Source of the DNA: Dietzia alimentaria 72
Lineage (GTDB): Bacteria; Actinomycetota; Actinomycetes; Mycobacteriales; Mycobacteriaceae
Assembly (NCBI RefSeq): GCF_000226215.1
Contig: NZ_AGFF01000012.1
Location: 28,887-92,886, forward strand
DNA length: 64,000 bases
Direction: 5' to 3'
Shown one piece after another: positions 8,939 to 17,421 of this stretch. The translations under genes and the position numbers were made by a program. Under the pieces are notes generated by a model. The model had not been told where the DNA came from. It saw nothing but the letters and a program-made list of their open reading frames with translations, and did not search any database. Every line of letters starts with the position of its first letter. Within the stretch, counting starts at the first letter, position 1.

Positions 8939-9352
8939 TCAGATGTGCCCGTGGTCTGTGCGCTCCCACCGTGCGGGCGGATGCGCGGCTCCGGACGGGC
9001 CGGGCTCGGTGTCGTTGGTGAAGCCGCCGAACGGCACACCCTCGGTGGGATTGGCGAGGCGCCACGAGTCGTAGCTGCCGTCGAACCGCACGGTCGAGAC
9101 GTGGTCGACGGTGCCGTCTCCGTCGACATCCGTATAGACGGTCAGGCCGCGGATGTCGCAGCGCGTCACGGCCTCCATGAAGCCGTCACCATCGAGGTCG
9201 GCTTCCGGCGATCCGAGGTCCAGGACGTCGTCGCCGACGGGAACGTGGAGGCCGAGAGAACTGGACGCGGCCAGTGGGGCGCCCTCGAGACCGCACACAT
9301 CGGGCGAGGTGCCGTGCTCGAAGGGGTCGGAACCGAAGAGGGGGTCGGTCAT
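8939..9352 (-). CDS. Small protein with two Asp-rich calcium-loop-like repeats (DUF6802-like)
   Basis: This 137-residue protein has two near-repeats, DLDGDGFMEAVT and DVDGDGTVDHVS. Their DxDGDG spacing is that of EF-hand, dockerin or FG-GAP calcium-binding loops. The C-terminus is DSWR..NPTEGVPFGGF followed by a polar tail. There is no signal peptide. The ATG at 9352 overlaps the stop of the upstream gene (ATGA), so it is the last gene of a three-gene coupled operon. It resembles what I recall as the actinobacterial DUF6802 family; that name needs a profile search. Calcium binding is inferred from the loops. Confidence 0.7.
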   Translation of the reverse strand: MTDPLFGSDPFEHGTSPDVCGLEGAPLAASSSLGLHVPVGDDVLDLGSPEADLDGDGFMEAVTRCDIRGLTVYTDVDGDGTVDHVSTVRFDGSYDSWRLANPTEGVPFGGFTNDTEPGPSGAAHPPARWERTDHGHI

Positions 9353-10668
9353 GCGGTGGTGCTCCCTGCAGGGGCGGGCGCGGCCGGTGCCGCGCCGGTG
9401 GGTGCAGCAACTGTACGTGCGGTCGGAGCCGTGTGGGTGGCCCCTCCTGAGCGCCGGAGGCGGATGCGGCGCTCCAGGTCGGCGACCCTGGGCCCGGGAT
9501 CGTGCGCGAAGCCGTCGGTGATAGTCGACTCGGCGGCGAGTATGCGTGCTCCCAGCGATTGTTCGGCCTCGGCGCGCAGCGCCGCGAGCCGCTCGTTGAC
9601 GGCGGCGACGGTGTGGGTCCGCAGGGTCTGCGTCCGCCGGACGACGACGGTGGTCCACCCGAGGACAAGCCCGCAGACGAGGGCCAGCGGAATGATGAAC
9701 ATGGCCGCGCCGGGTAGCTCGGCCAGTGGGGAGAGCACCATGCGCCCCACGCCGGTTCCGCCCGCCGCGCCCATGACCATGACGAGCAGTTCCTCGCCCA
9801 CGTTCCGCGGCGGCCGGCCGGGGACGATCCCGCTCGTCGGTGCCGGGATCCGTGGGCCGAGGGGAGCGGTGACCCCGAGGTGACGGGTGACCAGGGCATC
9901 GGCGCGCCGGTCCGCCCGGGCGATGGTGCCGTCGACTGCGGCGTCGGCGTCGGCGGCGAGGCCGTGCACCAGCGGATCCACGCGGGCTCGTGGCGCGGCG
10001 GAAAGTTCCTCGCGGGCGCGGCCGCCGAGGTCGCGCAGCGAACGGTGCAGGTCCTGGACGACCTCCATCCGCAGTGCCTGGACGTCCTGACGCAACGCCT
10101 GGGAGCGTGCCGTAATGGCCTCGGTGCGCCGTGCCAGGAGCCAGTCGACGGTGGCCACCCCGGGATCCGGCCCGACGGGAACGGGGCCGCCGGCTGTTGC
10201 CGCGACTCCCGGGGCGCCCCGGGCGGAATCGGGCGAGGAATCGAGGGAAGAGAGGAGGGCGGTGAGAAGCGCCGCCGGTGCGCCGGGCAGGTCGCCGTCG
10301 ACCAGGTGGACCGGCACCCGCACCCCGGATTCGACGAGTCGCCGGGTGGTCACGTCCACTGTCTCGGACAACTGCGCCGCCGTGCACGTGTCGGCCCGGC
10401 CGGCCAGGGCGACCGCCATCGGCACGCGCGAGGCGACGCCGCGGGCCACCTCCACGTCGTCGGGACGGACGGGGCATACGGCGTCGACGACGAGAACCGC
10501 CGCGTCCGGCCTGTCCTCGGGCCCGGCGTCCACGAGTACGCGGACGCGGACGCCGCCCTCGCCGGTGGATTCCGCCGCCTCGGCCAGTGCCTCCGCCACC
10601 GCGGGTGCGGCCGAATCCTTGGCCCCCAGGACGGCGATCGTCAGTTCCCGGGTGGGCGCCGCCGTCAT
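9349..10668 (-). CDS. Membrane-associated GTPase-like protein with degenerate nucleotide motifs
   Basis: The 439-residue product starts like a small GTPase (ELTIAVLGAKDS), with a G3-like VLVVDAV and a G4-like ALAGRAD, but the Walker A lysine motif is missing. The middle is helical and charged (DVQALRMEVVQDLHRSLRDL). One or two hydrophobic segments follow near residues 290-325 (AMFIIPLALVCGLVLGW), then another long helix and a Pro/Ala/Thr-rich tail. The layout recalls dynamin-like or GTPase-plus-anchor proteins. It overlaps both neighbours by 4 bp, so the three are made together. The position between trmB and pckA is that of Rv0209/Rv0210 in M. tuberculosis. The function is unknown. Confidence 0.7.
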   Translation of the reverse strand: MTAAPTRELTIAVLGAKDSAAPAVAEALAEAAESTGEGGVRVRVLVDAGPEDRPDAAVLVVDAVCPVRPDDVEVARGVASRVPMAVALAGRADTCTAAQLSETVDVTTRRLVESGVRVPVHLVDGDLPGAPAALLTALLSSLDSSPDSARGAPGVAATAGGPVPVGPDPGVATVDWLLARRTEAITARSQALRQDVQALRMEVVQDLHRSLRDLGGRAREELSAAPRARVDPLVHGLAADADAAVDGTIARADRRADALVTRHLGVTAPLGPRIPAPTSGIVPGRPPRNVGEELLVMVMGAAGGTGVGRMVLSPLAELPGAAMFIIPLALVCGLVLGWTTVVVRRTQTLRTHTVAAVNERLAALRAEAEQSLGARILAAESTITDGFAHDPGPRVADLERRIRLRRSGGATHTAPTARTVAAPTGAAPAAPAPAGSTTA

Positions 10669-11354
10669 CGCGGGGCCGATTCGTCGAGCGAGCACAGGGC
10701 AGCTTCGGCGAGATCGCCGACCTGTCCGTGAGAGCAGAGCTCCTCCAGATCCGCACTCAGCCTGGCCACCCTCACCTCCGCCAGCCGACGGAGTGCGCGG
10801 TCGACGAACGCCACGACAAGGTCGACCGACCCGTCCGAGGGCTCCCGGGCATCCACGGACGGCAGCCCGCGGGCCCAGTGCGGTGTGGCTGGGTTGCTGC
10901 CGTCGCCGATGCCGTCGTCGTCGTTCCTATTTACTCCCGTCGCCACCACCAGTAAGCCGTGACGGCGCGGTCGCCGTATCCACGCTTCCTCATGGCGGCA
11001 GGGGGCGGTGCGCAGGCACACGATCTCCACATCCGGCGGGACCGGTACCGGCGCGCCTGGGGCGACGAGCGCATCCAGGTCGTCGACAGACGCCCGCCAC
11101 CCACGGCGGGCGCGCAGCGCCGCGGCGAGCGTCCGCCTCCCCGACCCCAGGCCGCCCCGGACCCGGATGTCGACGGGAGCGTCGAACCGCCCCAGGGCCG
11201 CGTCCAGGAGGCGCAGTCCCCCGGAGTCGGCCGGGACCCCGGACCGTGCCCCGGAGGAACTGATGACTCGCCGGACCCGCGCGGCGGGATCGGCCCCCGT
11301 AGGGCTCGGCTGGGTCTGTGGCTCAGTGGCGTCAGTCACGGTCGGCACGAGCAC
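10665..11354 (-). CDS. P-loop-like partner protein (degenerate Walker A)
   Basis: This 229-residue protein contains VDIRVRGGLGSGRRTLAAAL. That is the shape of a Walker A loop (GxxxxGKT) with Arg in place of the catalytic Lys. A later beta strand plus HGLLVVATGVN could be a G4-like segment, and the C-terminus is an amphipathic helix. The GTG at 11354 has GAGGGG seven bases upstream. It is first in a three-gene coupled operon and is transcribed away from trmB. With the following gene it looks like a pair of related nucleotide-fold proteins that have lost normal catalysis, or that need each other. No family name can be given with confidence. Confidence 0.65.
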   Translation of the reverse strand: MLVPTVTDATEPQTQPSPTGADPAARVRRVISSSGARSGVPADSGGLRLLDAALGRFDAPVDIRVRGGLGSGRRTLAAALRARRGWRASVDDLDALVAPGAPVPVPPDVEIVCLRTAPCRHEEAWIRRPRRHGLLVVATGVNRNDDDGIGDGSNPATPHWARGLPSVDAREPSDGSVDLVVAFVDRALRRLAEVRVARLSADLEELCSHGQVGDLAEAALCSLDESAPR

Positions 11355-11494
11355 ATCGTGGCCCCTCGACCACCGCGCGGCAATACCTTCCCCCAGGCAG
11401 AATCGCCGATGCGCAGCCCGATCGCACTCCGCGGACCCGCGCCGTCGGCCCGTCGGATTCGGAACCGGACCGCCGATTACGGGATGATGGCCGG

Positions 11495-12235
11495 GTGAAC
11501 CAGAGCGAGAACCCCGCCGAGGCCGCTGGCCCGACCCCGGATGACGACGCCCGACTCTTCCCCCGGGTGACCGCCTACCGGTTCCGACGCGGCACCATGC
11601 GTCCGGGACAGCAGCGCAACTGGGACGAGCACTGGCCCACCTACGGCCGGAACGTCTCCGACGACCGGGTGGACCCAGAGGCTCTCTTCGGCCGCACCGC
11701 GCCGCTGATCGTGGAGATCGGCTCCGGCACCGGCACCTCGACCGCCGCGATGGCGGCCGTCGAGCCGGACATCGACGTGATCGCGGTGGAGGTCTACCAG
11801 CCCGGCCTGGCCCAATTGCTCGGGATGATCCTGCGCGAGGATCTGCAGAACGTTCGCATGATCCGCGGCGACGGCGTGGACGTGCTCACCAACATGATCG
11901 CACCGGCCAGCCTCACCGGCGTCCGGGTGTTCTTCCCGGACCCCTGGCCCAAGGCACGCCACCATAAGCGGCGCCTGCTCCAGTCGGGGACGTTCGAGCT
12001 CATCTCCTCGCGCCTGAAGCCCGGCGGAGTGCTGCACGTGGCCACCGACCACGTCGACTACGCCGAGTGGATAGGTCCGACCGGCGACGCCGAGCCGACA
12101 CTCGAACGGCTCGACGCCACCACCGACGCCGGACACGTACCGTTCACTCTGGAAAGACCCGTGACGAAGTTCGAGGGCAAGGGTCTGCAGGAGGAACGAG
12201 TGATCAACGAGTTCGTCTGGCGTCGTAGAGAGTGA
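11495..12235 (+). CDS. trmB: tRNA (guanine-N7-)-methyltransferase
   Basis: This 246-residue enzyme makes m7G46 in tRNAs from SAM. The SAM motif is IVEIGSGTGTSTAAM, and the family hallmark FPDPWPKARHHKRRL is intact, as is the C-terminal segment TKFEGKGLQEERVINEFVWR. The start is the GTG at 11495 (VNQSENPAEA); the reading frame extends further upstream but without conserved sequence. It is the first gene of a run with the NYN protein and mmpL3, as in M. tuberculosis (Rv0208c-Rv0206c). The 140-bp gap upstream is the shared divergent promoter region. Confidence 0.96.
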   Translation: MNQSENPAEAAGPTPDDDARLFPRVTAYRFRRGTMRPGQQRNWDEHWPTYGRNVSDDRVDPEALFGRTAPLIVEIGSGTGTSTAAMAAVEPDIDVIAVEVYQPGLAQLLGMILREDLQNVRMIRGDGVDVLTNMIAPASLTGVRVFFPDPWPKARHHKRRLLQSGTFELISSRLKPGGVLHVATDHVDYAEWIGPTGDAEPTLERLDATTDAGHVPFTLERPVTKFEGKGLQEERVINEFVWRRRE

Positions 12236-12279
12236 CGCCTCCACCACGACCCCCTACGACGACAACCGAGGCGGACCCC

Positions 12280-12957
12280 ATGACCCCACCCGAAGAGACG
12301 CGGCCCCACGACACGTCGGGCGCCTCCTCTACGCCCGATGCCCCGGGCGTGGTGCTCCTGGTCTGGGACGCACCGAACGTCGACATGGGTCTCGGGTCCA
12401 TCCTGGGAGGACGCCCCACCTCCGCGTTCCGGCCCCGCTTCGACGCGCTGGGCCGCTGGTTGCTCGGCTACACCGCCGACCTATCGGTCAAGCACGAGGA
12501 CGCCCTCGAGGCCGAGGCCACGGTGTTCACCAACATCGTCCCCGGGACGTCCGACAACGTTCGGCCCTGGGTCGAGGCGCTGCGCAACGTCGGCTTTGCC
12601 GTGTTCGCCAAGCCCAAGACCAGCGACGACTCCGATGTCGACGACGACATGCTCGAGCACATCGACCTGCGGGCCGAGTCCGGGCGACTCGCCGGCGTGG
12701 TGGTGGCCTCCGCGGACGGACAGGCGTTCCGCGAGCCGCTCGAGGAGCTCGCCCAGGACATCCCCGTCGCCGTGATCGGCTTCCGGGAGCACGCCACCTG
12801 GGCAGTCCAGCACGACACCATCACGTTCCTCGACCTCGAGGACATCCCCGGGGTCTTCCGGGAGCCCCTGCCCCGGGTCAGTCTCGAGAACCTGCCCGAC
12901 GAAGGCGCCTGGCTGCAGCCGCTCCGGCCGCTCGCCGCCCTGCTCACCTCGCGCTAG
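12280..12957 (+). CDS. NYN-domain protein (Rv0207c-like)
   Basis: This protein of about 225 residues has a PIN-like NYN fold. The first acidic residue sits in VLLVWDAPNVDMGLG, a central acidic patch is DDSDVDDDMLEHID, and VVVASADGQAFREPL corresponds to the third conserved acidic site. NYN domains are usually metal-dependent RNases. The acidic residues appear present, so catalysis is possible. I used the ATG at 12280; a GTG at 12232 that overlaps the trmB stop (GTGA) would add 16 residues. Its TAG stop is followed at once by the mmpL3 ribosome site, so the three genes form one unit. Its role beside the mycolate flippase is unknown. Confidence 0.85.
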   Translation: MTPPEETRPHDTSGASSTPDAPGVVLLVWDAPNVDMGLGSILGGRPTSAFRPRFDALGRWLLGYTADLSVKHEDALEAEATVFTNIVPGTSDNVRPWVEALRNVGFAVFAKPKTSDDSDVDDDMLEHIDLRAESGRLAGVVVASADGQAFREPLEELAQDIPVAVIGFREHATWAVQHDTITFLDLEDIPGVFREPLPRVSLENLPDEGAWLQPLRPLAALLTSR

Positions 12958-12966
12958 GAGCCCCAC

Positions 12967-15471
12967 GTGTTCAATTCGCTCGGGCGGACCGTCGCCCACC
13001 GCCGCGTCCTCGTCCTGGTCTGCTCCGTGCTGCTCATGGCCTTCCTCAGCGTGGCCGGCAGCATGTTCGGCAACCCGTTCGGCCAGGGCGGGTTCGAGGA
13101 CCCGGAGAGCGGGTGGGCCACCGCCGAGCAACTCGAGCAGGAGGCGTACGGACGCGATGCCCTGGGCGACGTGGTGGTCACCTACCACGCCCCCGAGGGC
13201 ACGTCGGTTGACGATCCGGCATTCCAGGATCCCATCCGGGCATCCCTGGAATCGATACGCACCGAGTACCCCGACCAGGTCACCGGCGTGACCAGCTACG
13301 TGTTCAACCAGTCGCCGGCCCTGGTCAACCGCGATGAGGGCATCGCGGTGGCCTCCATCCAGATCGCCGGCGTGGAAGAGGAGATCCTTGAGAACTTCCG
13401 GGTTATCGAGGACCAGATCGCCGTGGACGGCATCCAGACCGACATCGCCGGTCTGCAGCCCGTGGCCGGTGCGCTGCAGGACGGGATGGACGCTGACCTG
13501 GTGCGTGCCGAGCTCATCGCGCTCCCGCTGGTGTTCCTGCTGCTCATCCTGGTGTTCGGCGGTGTCGTGGCCGCGTTCCTGCCGGTCTCGGTGGGTGTGC
13601 TGACAATCCTCGGATCGCTCGGCTCGCTCCACCTGCTCTCGCTCCTCACCCCCGTCAATTCGTTCGCCCAGAACGTGGTGACGCTCATCGGCCTGGGCCT
13701 GGCGATCGACTACGGCCTGTTCGTGGTGAGTCGGTTCCGCGAGGAGATGGCCGAGGGATATCCCCCCGACGCGGCGGTGCGCAGAACCCTGGCCACCGCG
13801 GGGCGCACCGTGGTGTTCTCCGCGGTCATGGTGGGCGTGACCCTGTCGGGGCTGCTCATCTTCCCGCAGGACTTCCTCAAGTCGGTGGCCCACGGAGCGA
13901 TCGTCGCGGTGATCCTGGCCGCGCTCCTGTCGGTCACTCTGCTGCCCGCAGTCCTGGTGCTGCTGGGCACGCGCGTCGACATGCTGGGAATCAAGCGTCT
14001 GCAGCGTCATCGCACCCGCGAGCAGGTCGAGAACGGACTGTTCGGCCGTGTGGCCGACTTCTCCATGAAGCATCCCGTGGCGGTGGCGGTGCCGGTGGTG
14101 GTGATCCTGGTGGCCCTGATCATCCCGTTCTCCGGAGTCAAGTTCGGCGGCATCAACGAGACCTACCTGCCACCCGACAACACCACTCGCGTCGCGCAGG
14201 AACAGTACGACGAGAATTTTCCCGGCACCCGCACCGACCCGGTCAAGTTGGTGGTGATCGGTTCCGACGGCGGCACGCTGTCCCAGATCCGCTCCGCCGC
14301 CAATGAAGCGCCCGGCCTGACGGGGCCCTTCGAGTTCGCACGCTCCGGAAAGCAGGACTCGCAGGGCCGCGACGTGGTGGTCCTGCAGTCCGGTCTGGTG
14401 GACAGGAACGCGCCCGCGGAGACCGTCGAGTACCTGCAGTCGTTTCCGATCCCCGACGGCACCGACGTGTACGTGGGCGGTAACCCCGCCATGGAGTCGG
14501 ACTCGGTCGACGCGCTGGTCGACGGACTGCCGTGGTTCGTGCTGTACGTCCTCGTGGCCACCACGCTGTTGATGTTCCTGGCCTTCGGTTCCCTGGTGTT
14601 GCCGATCAAGGCCGCCCTGATGAACATGCTGGGCCTGGGTGCCACGCTCGGCATCCTCACCTGGATCTTCGTCGACGGCCACGGCGCCGGCATGCTCGGC
14701 TTCACGCCAGGGCCGTTGACCTCGCCGGTGGTGGTGCTGCTCATGGCGATCATCTATGGCCTGTCCACCGACTACGAAGTGTTCCTCGTCTCGCGGATGG
14801 TCGAGGCCAGATCCCGCGGCGCCCGTACCTCCGAAGCCATACGCAGCGGCGTGGCCAACACCGGGCGCATCATCACCTCGGCCGCTCTCATCCTCATCGT
14901 GGTGACCGGCGCGTTCGCGTTCTCCGAGATCGTGATGATGAAGTACATCGCGTACGGCATGATCGCCGCGCTGATCATCGACGCCACAGTGATCCGCATG
15001 CTGCTCGTGCCCGCGGTCATGCAGATGCTCGGCACCGACAACTGGTGGGCACCGACCTGGATGAAGCGGGTCCAGCAGCGGATCGGACTGGGCGAGGCCG
15101 AGATCGACGACGAGCCGCACCTGCTCGTGAACCGGCCCATCGAGGCAGATGTCGGGGCGGGCGAGATGGCCGCGAACTCGCTGGAGGGGCCCGGCTCCGC
15201 TGTCGGCGTGCTCGAGCGTGAGCCAGCGCCAGCGCCAGCGCCAGCGCCAGCGGCAGAGCCAAAGCCAGAGGCAGAGGCAGAGCCAAAGCCAGAGGCAGAG
15301 GCAGAGGCAGAGCCGGAGGCCCAGCCCGCTCACCACGCTGACGACGACAATCACCCCGAGCACGCCGACGCCCCCGCCGATTCCGACGTGGAGTCGGGCG
15401 AGCAGAAGATCCCCGCCTCAGAGTTGATCGCCAGGCTGATGCGCGAGCACCAGCAGAGGCGCGGGGAGTGA
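12967..15471 (+). CDS. mmpL3: MmpL3-type RND transporter (trehalose monomycolate flippase)
   Basis: The 834-residue RND protein has two halves. Each has one helix, an extracytoplasmic porter loop, then five helices. The proton-relay Asp-Tyr pairs are visible in helix 4 (LGLAIDYGLF, D248-Y249) and helix 10 (YGLSTDYEVF, D602-Y603). In M. tuberculosis MmpL3 the same pairs drive export of trehalose monomycolate to the periplasm. The GTG at 12967 has AGGAG overlapping the stop of the NYN gene. The cytoplasmic tail after about residue 715 is low-complexity Pro/Ala/Glu/Lys and then His/Asp-rich, a tail that differs widely between species. Gene order trmB-NYN-mmpL3 supports the assignment over other MmpL paralogs. 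Confidence 0.93.
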   Translation: MFNSLGRTVAHRRVLVLVCSVLLMAFLSVAGSMFGNPFGQGGFEDPESGWATAEQLEQEAYGRDALGDVVVTYHAPEGTSVDDPAFQDPIRASLESIRTEYPDQVTGVTSYVFNQSPALVNRDEGIAVASIQIAGVEEEILENFRVIEDQIAVDGIQTDIAGLQPVAGALQDGMDADLVRAELIALPLVFLLLILVFGGVVAAFLPVSVGVLTILGSLGSLHLLSLLTPVNSFAQNVVTLIGLGLAIDYGLFVVSRFREEMAEGYPPDAAVRRTLATAGRTVVFSAVMVGVTLSGLLIFPQDFLKSVAHGAIVAVILAALLSVTLLPAVLVLLGTRVDMLGIKRLQRHRTREQVENGLFGRVADFSMKHPVAVAVPVVVILVALIIPFSGVKFGGINETYLPPDNTTRVAQEQYDENFPGTRTDPVKLVVIGSDGGTLSQIRSAANEAPGLTGPFEFARSGKQDSQGRDVVVLQSGLVDRNAPAETVEYLQSFPIPDGTDVYVGGNPAMESDSVDALVDGLPWFVLYVLVATTLLMFLAFGSLVLPIKAALMNMLGLGATLGILTWIFVDGHGAGMLGFTPGPLTSPVVVLLMAIIYGLSTDYEVFLVSRMVEARSRGARTSEAIRSGVANTGRIITSAALILIVVTGAFAFSEIVMMKYIAYGMIAALIIDATVIRMLLVPAVMQMLGTDNWWAPTWMKRVQQRIGLGEAEIDDEPHLLVNRPIEADVGAGEMAANSLEGPGSAVGVLEREPAPAPAPAPAAEPKPEAEAEPKPEAEAEAEPEAQPAHHADDDNHPEHADAPADSDVESGEQKIPASELIARLMREHQQRRGE
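15222..15317 (+). repeat. In-frame hexanucleotide microsatellite in the mmpL3 tail
   Basis: About 96 bp of AGCCAG/CGCCAG- and AGGCAG-type hexamers encode an alternating Pro/Ala then Glu/Ala/Lys stretch in the cytoplasmic tail of MmpL3. Gain or loss of one unit keeps the frame, so tail length could vary between strains. Confidence 0.8.
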
Positions 15472-15511
15472 CTCTCGGCCGGGGCCCCGGTGTGGGATCC
15501 GGAGCCGGGTG

Positions 15512-16846
15512 ATGAGCTCTGGTTATGGTGACGAGATGATCGGGACGCGTGCCGCCGCGATGAGGCGACGTATCCGGCTGGTATTGGGCAATCCGTGGTT
15601 CAAGGCCCTCGCGACGCTCGCCGTACTGGCCTTCATCCTCTATTGGCTGCGCGGGCAGATGCCGTTCTTCGCCCAGGGCTTCGAAGCCGTCGCGCGCCCG
15701 CACTGGGGTTGGGTCGCGGCCGCGCTGGTGTTCTCGTACCTGTCCATGTCGAGCTACGGCTCCGTGCAGAAACTGCTGCTGCAGTCGGCGGGCGTCAAGG
15801 TCGGCTACTGGGCCAGCGTCGGTCTGGTGTTCTCCGCCAACGCGTTCTCCACCTGCATCCCCGGCGGGCAGGTGTTCGGCACCACCCTGACCTACAGAAA
15901 GACCCGCCAGTGGGGTGCCACCCGAGTGGTGGCGTCGTGGCAGTTGGTCATCTCGGGAGTGCTCTCCGCGGTCGGTATCGTAATGCTGGCGCTGCTGGGC
16001 TTCTTCCTGGTGGGATCGGTGTCCAACCCGTTCCTGCTGATGCTGTCGGCGTTCGGGCTCGTAGCAATCGTCGTGGTGGTGCAGTGGGCGGCCCGCAACC
16101 CGGACAAGATCGAGGGCACACTGCTGTCCGTCCTCGGATGGGTCAACGCGCGTCGCCGCAAGCCCGTGGACCACGGTGCGGCCGGCGTGCGCAAGGTTGT
16201 CGAGCAGGCCGAGGCCGTGGACCTCACCAAGACACAACTGTCCAAGGCCTTCGCGTTCTCCCTGCTCAACTGGGTAGCCGACATCGGCTGTCTGTGGGCC
16301 GCGGCCAACGCGGTGGGCGCGCAGCACAGCATCGGCGGACTGTGCATCGCCTACGTGACCGGCAAGATCGTTGCTACCGCACCCATCACTCCGGGCGGGC
16401 TCGGGACGGTGGAATTCGCACTCATCACCACACTCACCGCGGGTGGTCTCGGCGCGCATCAGGCGTTCGCGACCGTGTTCGTCTACCGAATAGTCAGCTT
16501 CCTGCTGGTCGCATTAGCCGGCTGGGTGGTGTTCTTCCTCTTCTACCGGGGGGCCGTGGACATCGATCCGGATGCGGAACCCGAGGACGGCGGGGCTCTG
16601 GACGAGGCGCCGTCGTCGTCGTCTTCTGGCGTGGGTACAGCAGACGCTGACTTGCTCCGGTCGCACCCAGCGGAGATCTCCGCCATGTGGCCGCTCAGGG
16701 GCAAGCCGTGGCGCCCCACTGTCCCGCTCGTGTCCGGCCCGATCCCACTGCTGCGCGTGCGAGATGACGGCACCGTCGATCCGGACCAGGGCGAGACGTC
16801 CTGCTCGGTCAGTCGACCGGAACATCGTGATGAGAAAGGACGGTGA
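15512..16846 (+). CDS. Flippase-like integral membrane protein (UPF0104, LPG-synthase TM region)
   Basis: The protein has about 444 residues and some eight hydrophobic helices. It carries the features of the UPF0104 family: VLGNPWFKALATLAVLAF at the N-terminus, PGGQVFGTT and APITPGGLGTVE in the conserved loops. Relatives are putative lipid flippases or translocases. The tail after about residue 350 is Glu/Asp/Ser-rich, then basic. ATG 15512 has GGAG seven bases upstream; GTG 15509 is an alternative. It follows mmpL3 by 40 bp and overlaps the DUF3054 gene by 4 bp. The mmpL3 link suggests a role in envelope lipid traffic, which is an inference. Confidence 0.87.
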   Translation: MSSGYGDEMIGTRAAAMRRRIRLVLGNPWFKALATLAVLAFILYWLRGQMPFFAQGFEAVARPHWGWVAAALVFSYLSMSSYGSVQKLLLQSAGVKVGYWASVGLVFSANAFSTCIPGGQVFGTTLTYRKTRQWGATRVVASWQLVISGVLSAVGIVMLALLGFFLVGSVSNPFLLMLSAFGLVAIVVVVQWAARNPDKIEGTLLSVLGWVNARRRKPVDHGAAGVRKVVEQAEAVDLTKTQLSKAFAFSLLNWVADIGCLWAAANAVGAQHSIGGLCIAYVTGKIVATAPITPGGLGTVEFALITTLTAGGLGAHQAFATVFVYRIVSFLLVALAGWVVFFLFYRGAVDIDPDAEPEDGGALDEAPSSSSSGVGTADADLLRSHPAEISAMWPLRGKPWRPTVPLVSGPIPLLRVRDDGTVDPDQGETSCSVSRPEHRDEKGR

Positions 16847-17211
16847 GCGGCGTGGCTCCGCTTGTTGTGTTTGTGCTGGACGCGGTGTTGGTGGTCGTGT
16901 TCTCGACCCTGGGCCGTATCGCCCACTCCGAGGAACTCGGCGTGACGCAGGTGTGGGGGACTGCGTGGCCGTTCCTCGTGGGACTGGTCGTGGGCTGGGT
17001 GATCGTGCTGCTCGCGCGTCGCGCCCCCGTCTCTATCGGGTCGGGCGTGTTGCTGTGGCTGTCCACGCTCGCGGTGGGCATGGTGATCCGTGGCCTCGGT
17101 GAAGGCCGCGTGCCGCACTGGAGTTTCATGATCTTCGCCGGCCTGGTCACCGCGCTGCTGCTGATCGGCTGGCGTGCTGTCCGGGCGGGCGTGGTCCGCC
17201 GACGCGGTTGA
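16843..17211 (+). CDS. DUF3054 family membrane protein
   Basis: This 122-residue protein has four predicted helices. The first half VLDAVLVVVFSTLGRIAHSE and the segment VTQVWGTAWPFLVGLVVGW are typical of DUF3054. The GTG at 16843 overlaps the upstream stop (GTGA); a second GTG at 16852 is possible. It ends the trmB-NYN-mmpL3-UPF0104 run. The family has no assigned function. Tight coupling to the flippase-like gene suggests a small membrane partner. Confidence 0.85.
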   Translation: MSGVAPLVVFVLDAVLVVVFSTLGRIAHSEELGVTQVWGTAWPFLVGLVVGWVIVLLARRAPVSIGSGVLLWLSTLAVGMVIRGLGEGRVPHWSFMIFAGLVTALLLIGWRAVRAGVVRRRG

Positions 17212-17349
17212 GTCGCTGACTCAGCAATCCCTCGGCATCTGCTCCCGCGCCTGTACCTGCCCCCTGAGCGTTGGCAACATCCGCCACCCGCGATGGCGTC
17301 CCGCGCGCGCATCGGTACGAGCGCGAGTGCTTCCACGGCAGCGGATGTG

Positions 17350-17421
17350 AACGAACCCGCTCTGCAGTCAGTGGATGAACCCGCCTCACAGTCCGTGCGC
17401 GAACCCGCTCCTCAGGTCAGG
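17350..17421. repeat. Three imperfect 24-bp direct repeats
   Basis: GAACCCGC begins each of three consecutive 24-bp units between the DUF3054 gene and the end of the lysozyme gene. In the plus frame they would read EPALQSVD, EPASQSVR, EPAPQVRE. No credible start site or longer coding context supports a gene, and the last unit runs into the lysozyme stop codon on the other strand. The rest of the 205-bp gap (17212-17416) shows nothing else I can name. Confidence 0.5.

Noticed and set aside
12481..15363. A 960-residue reading frame on the minus strand opposite mmpL3 and the NYN gene
   Set aside because: It is the antisense shadow of real genes in GC-rich DNA: His/Asp/Arg-rich, low complexity, no family features.
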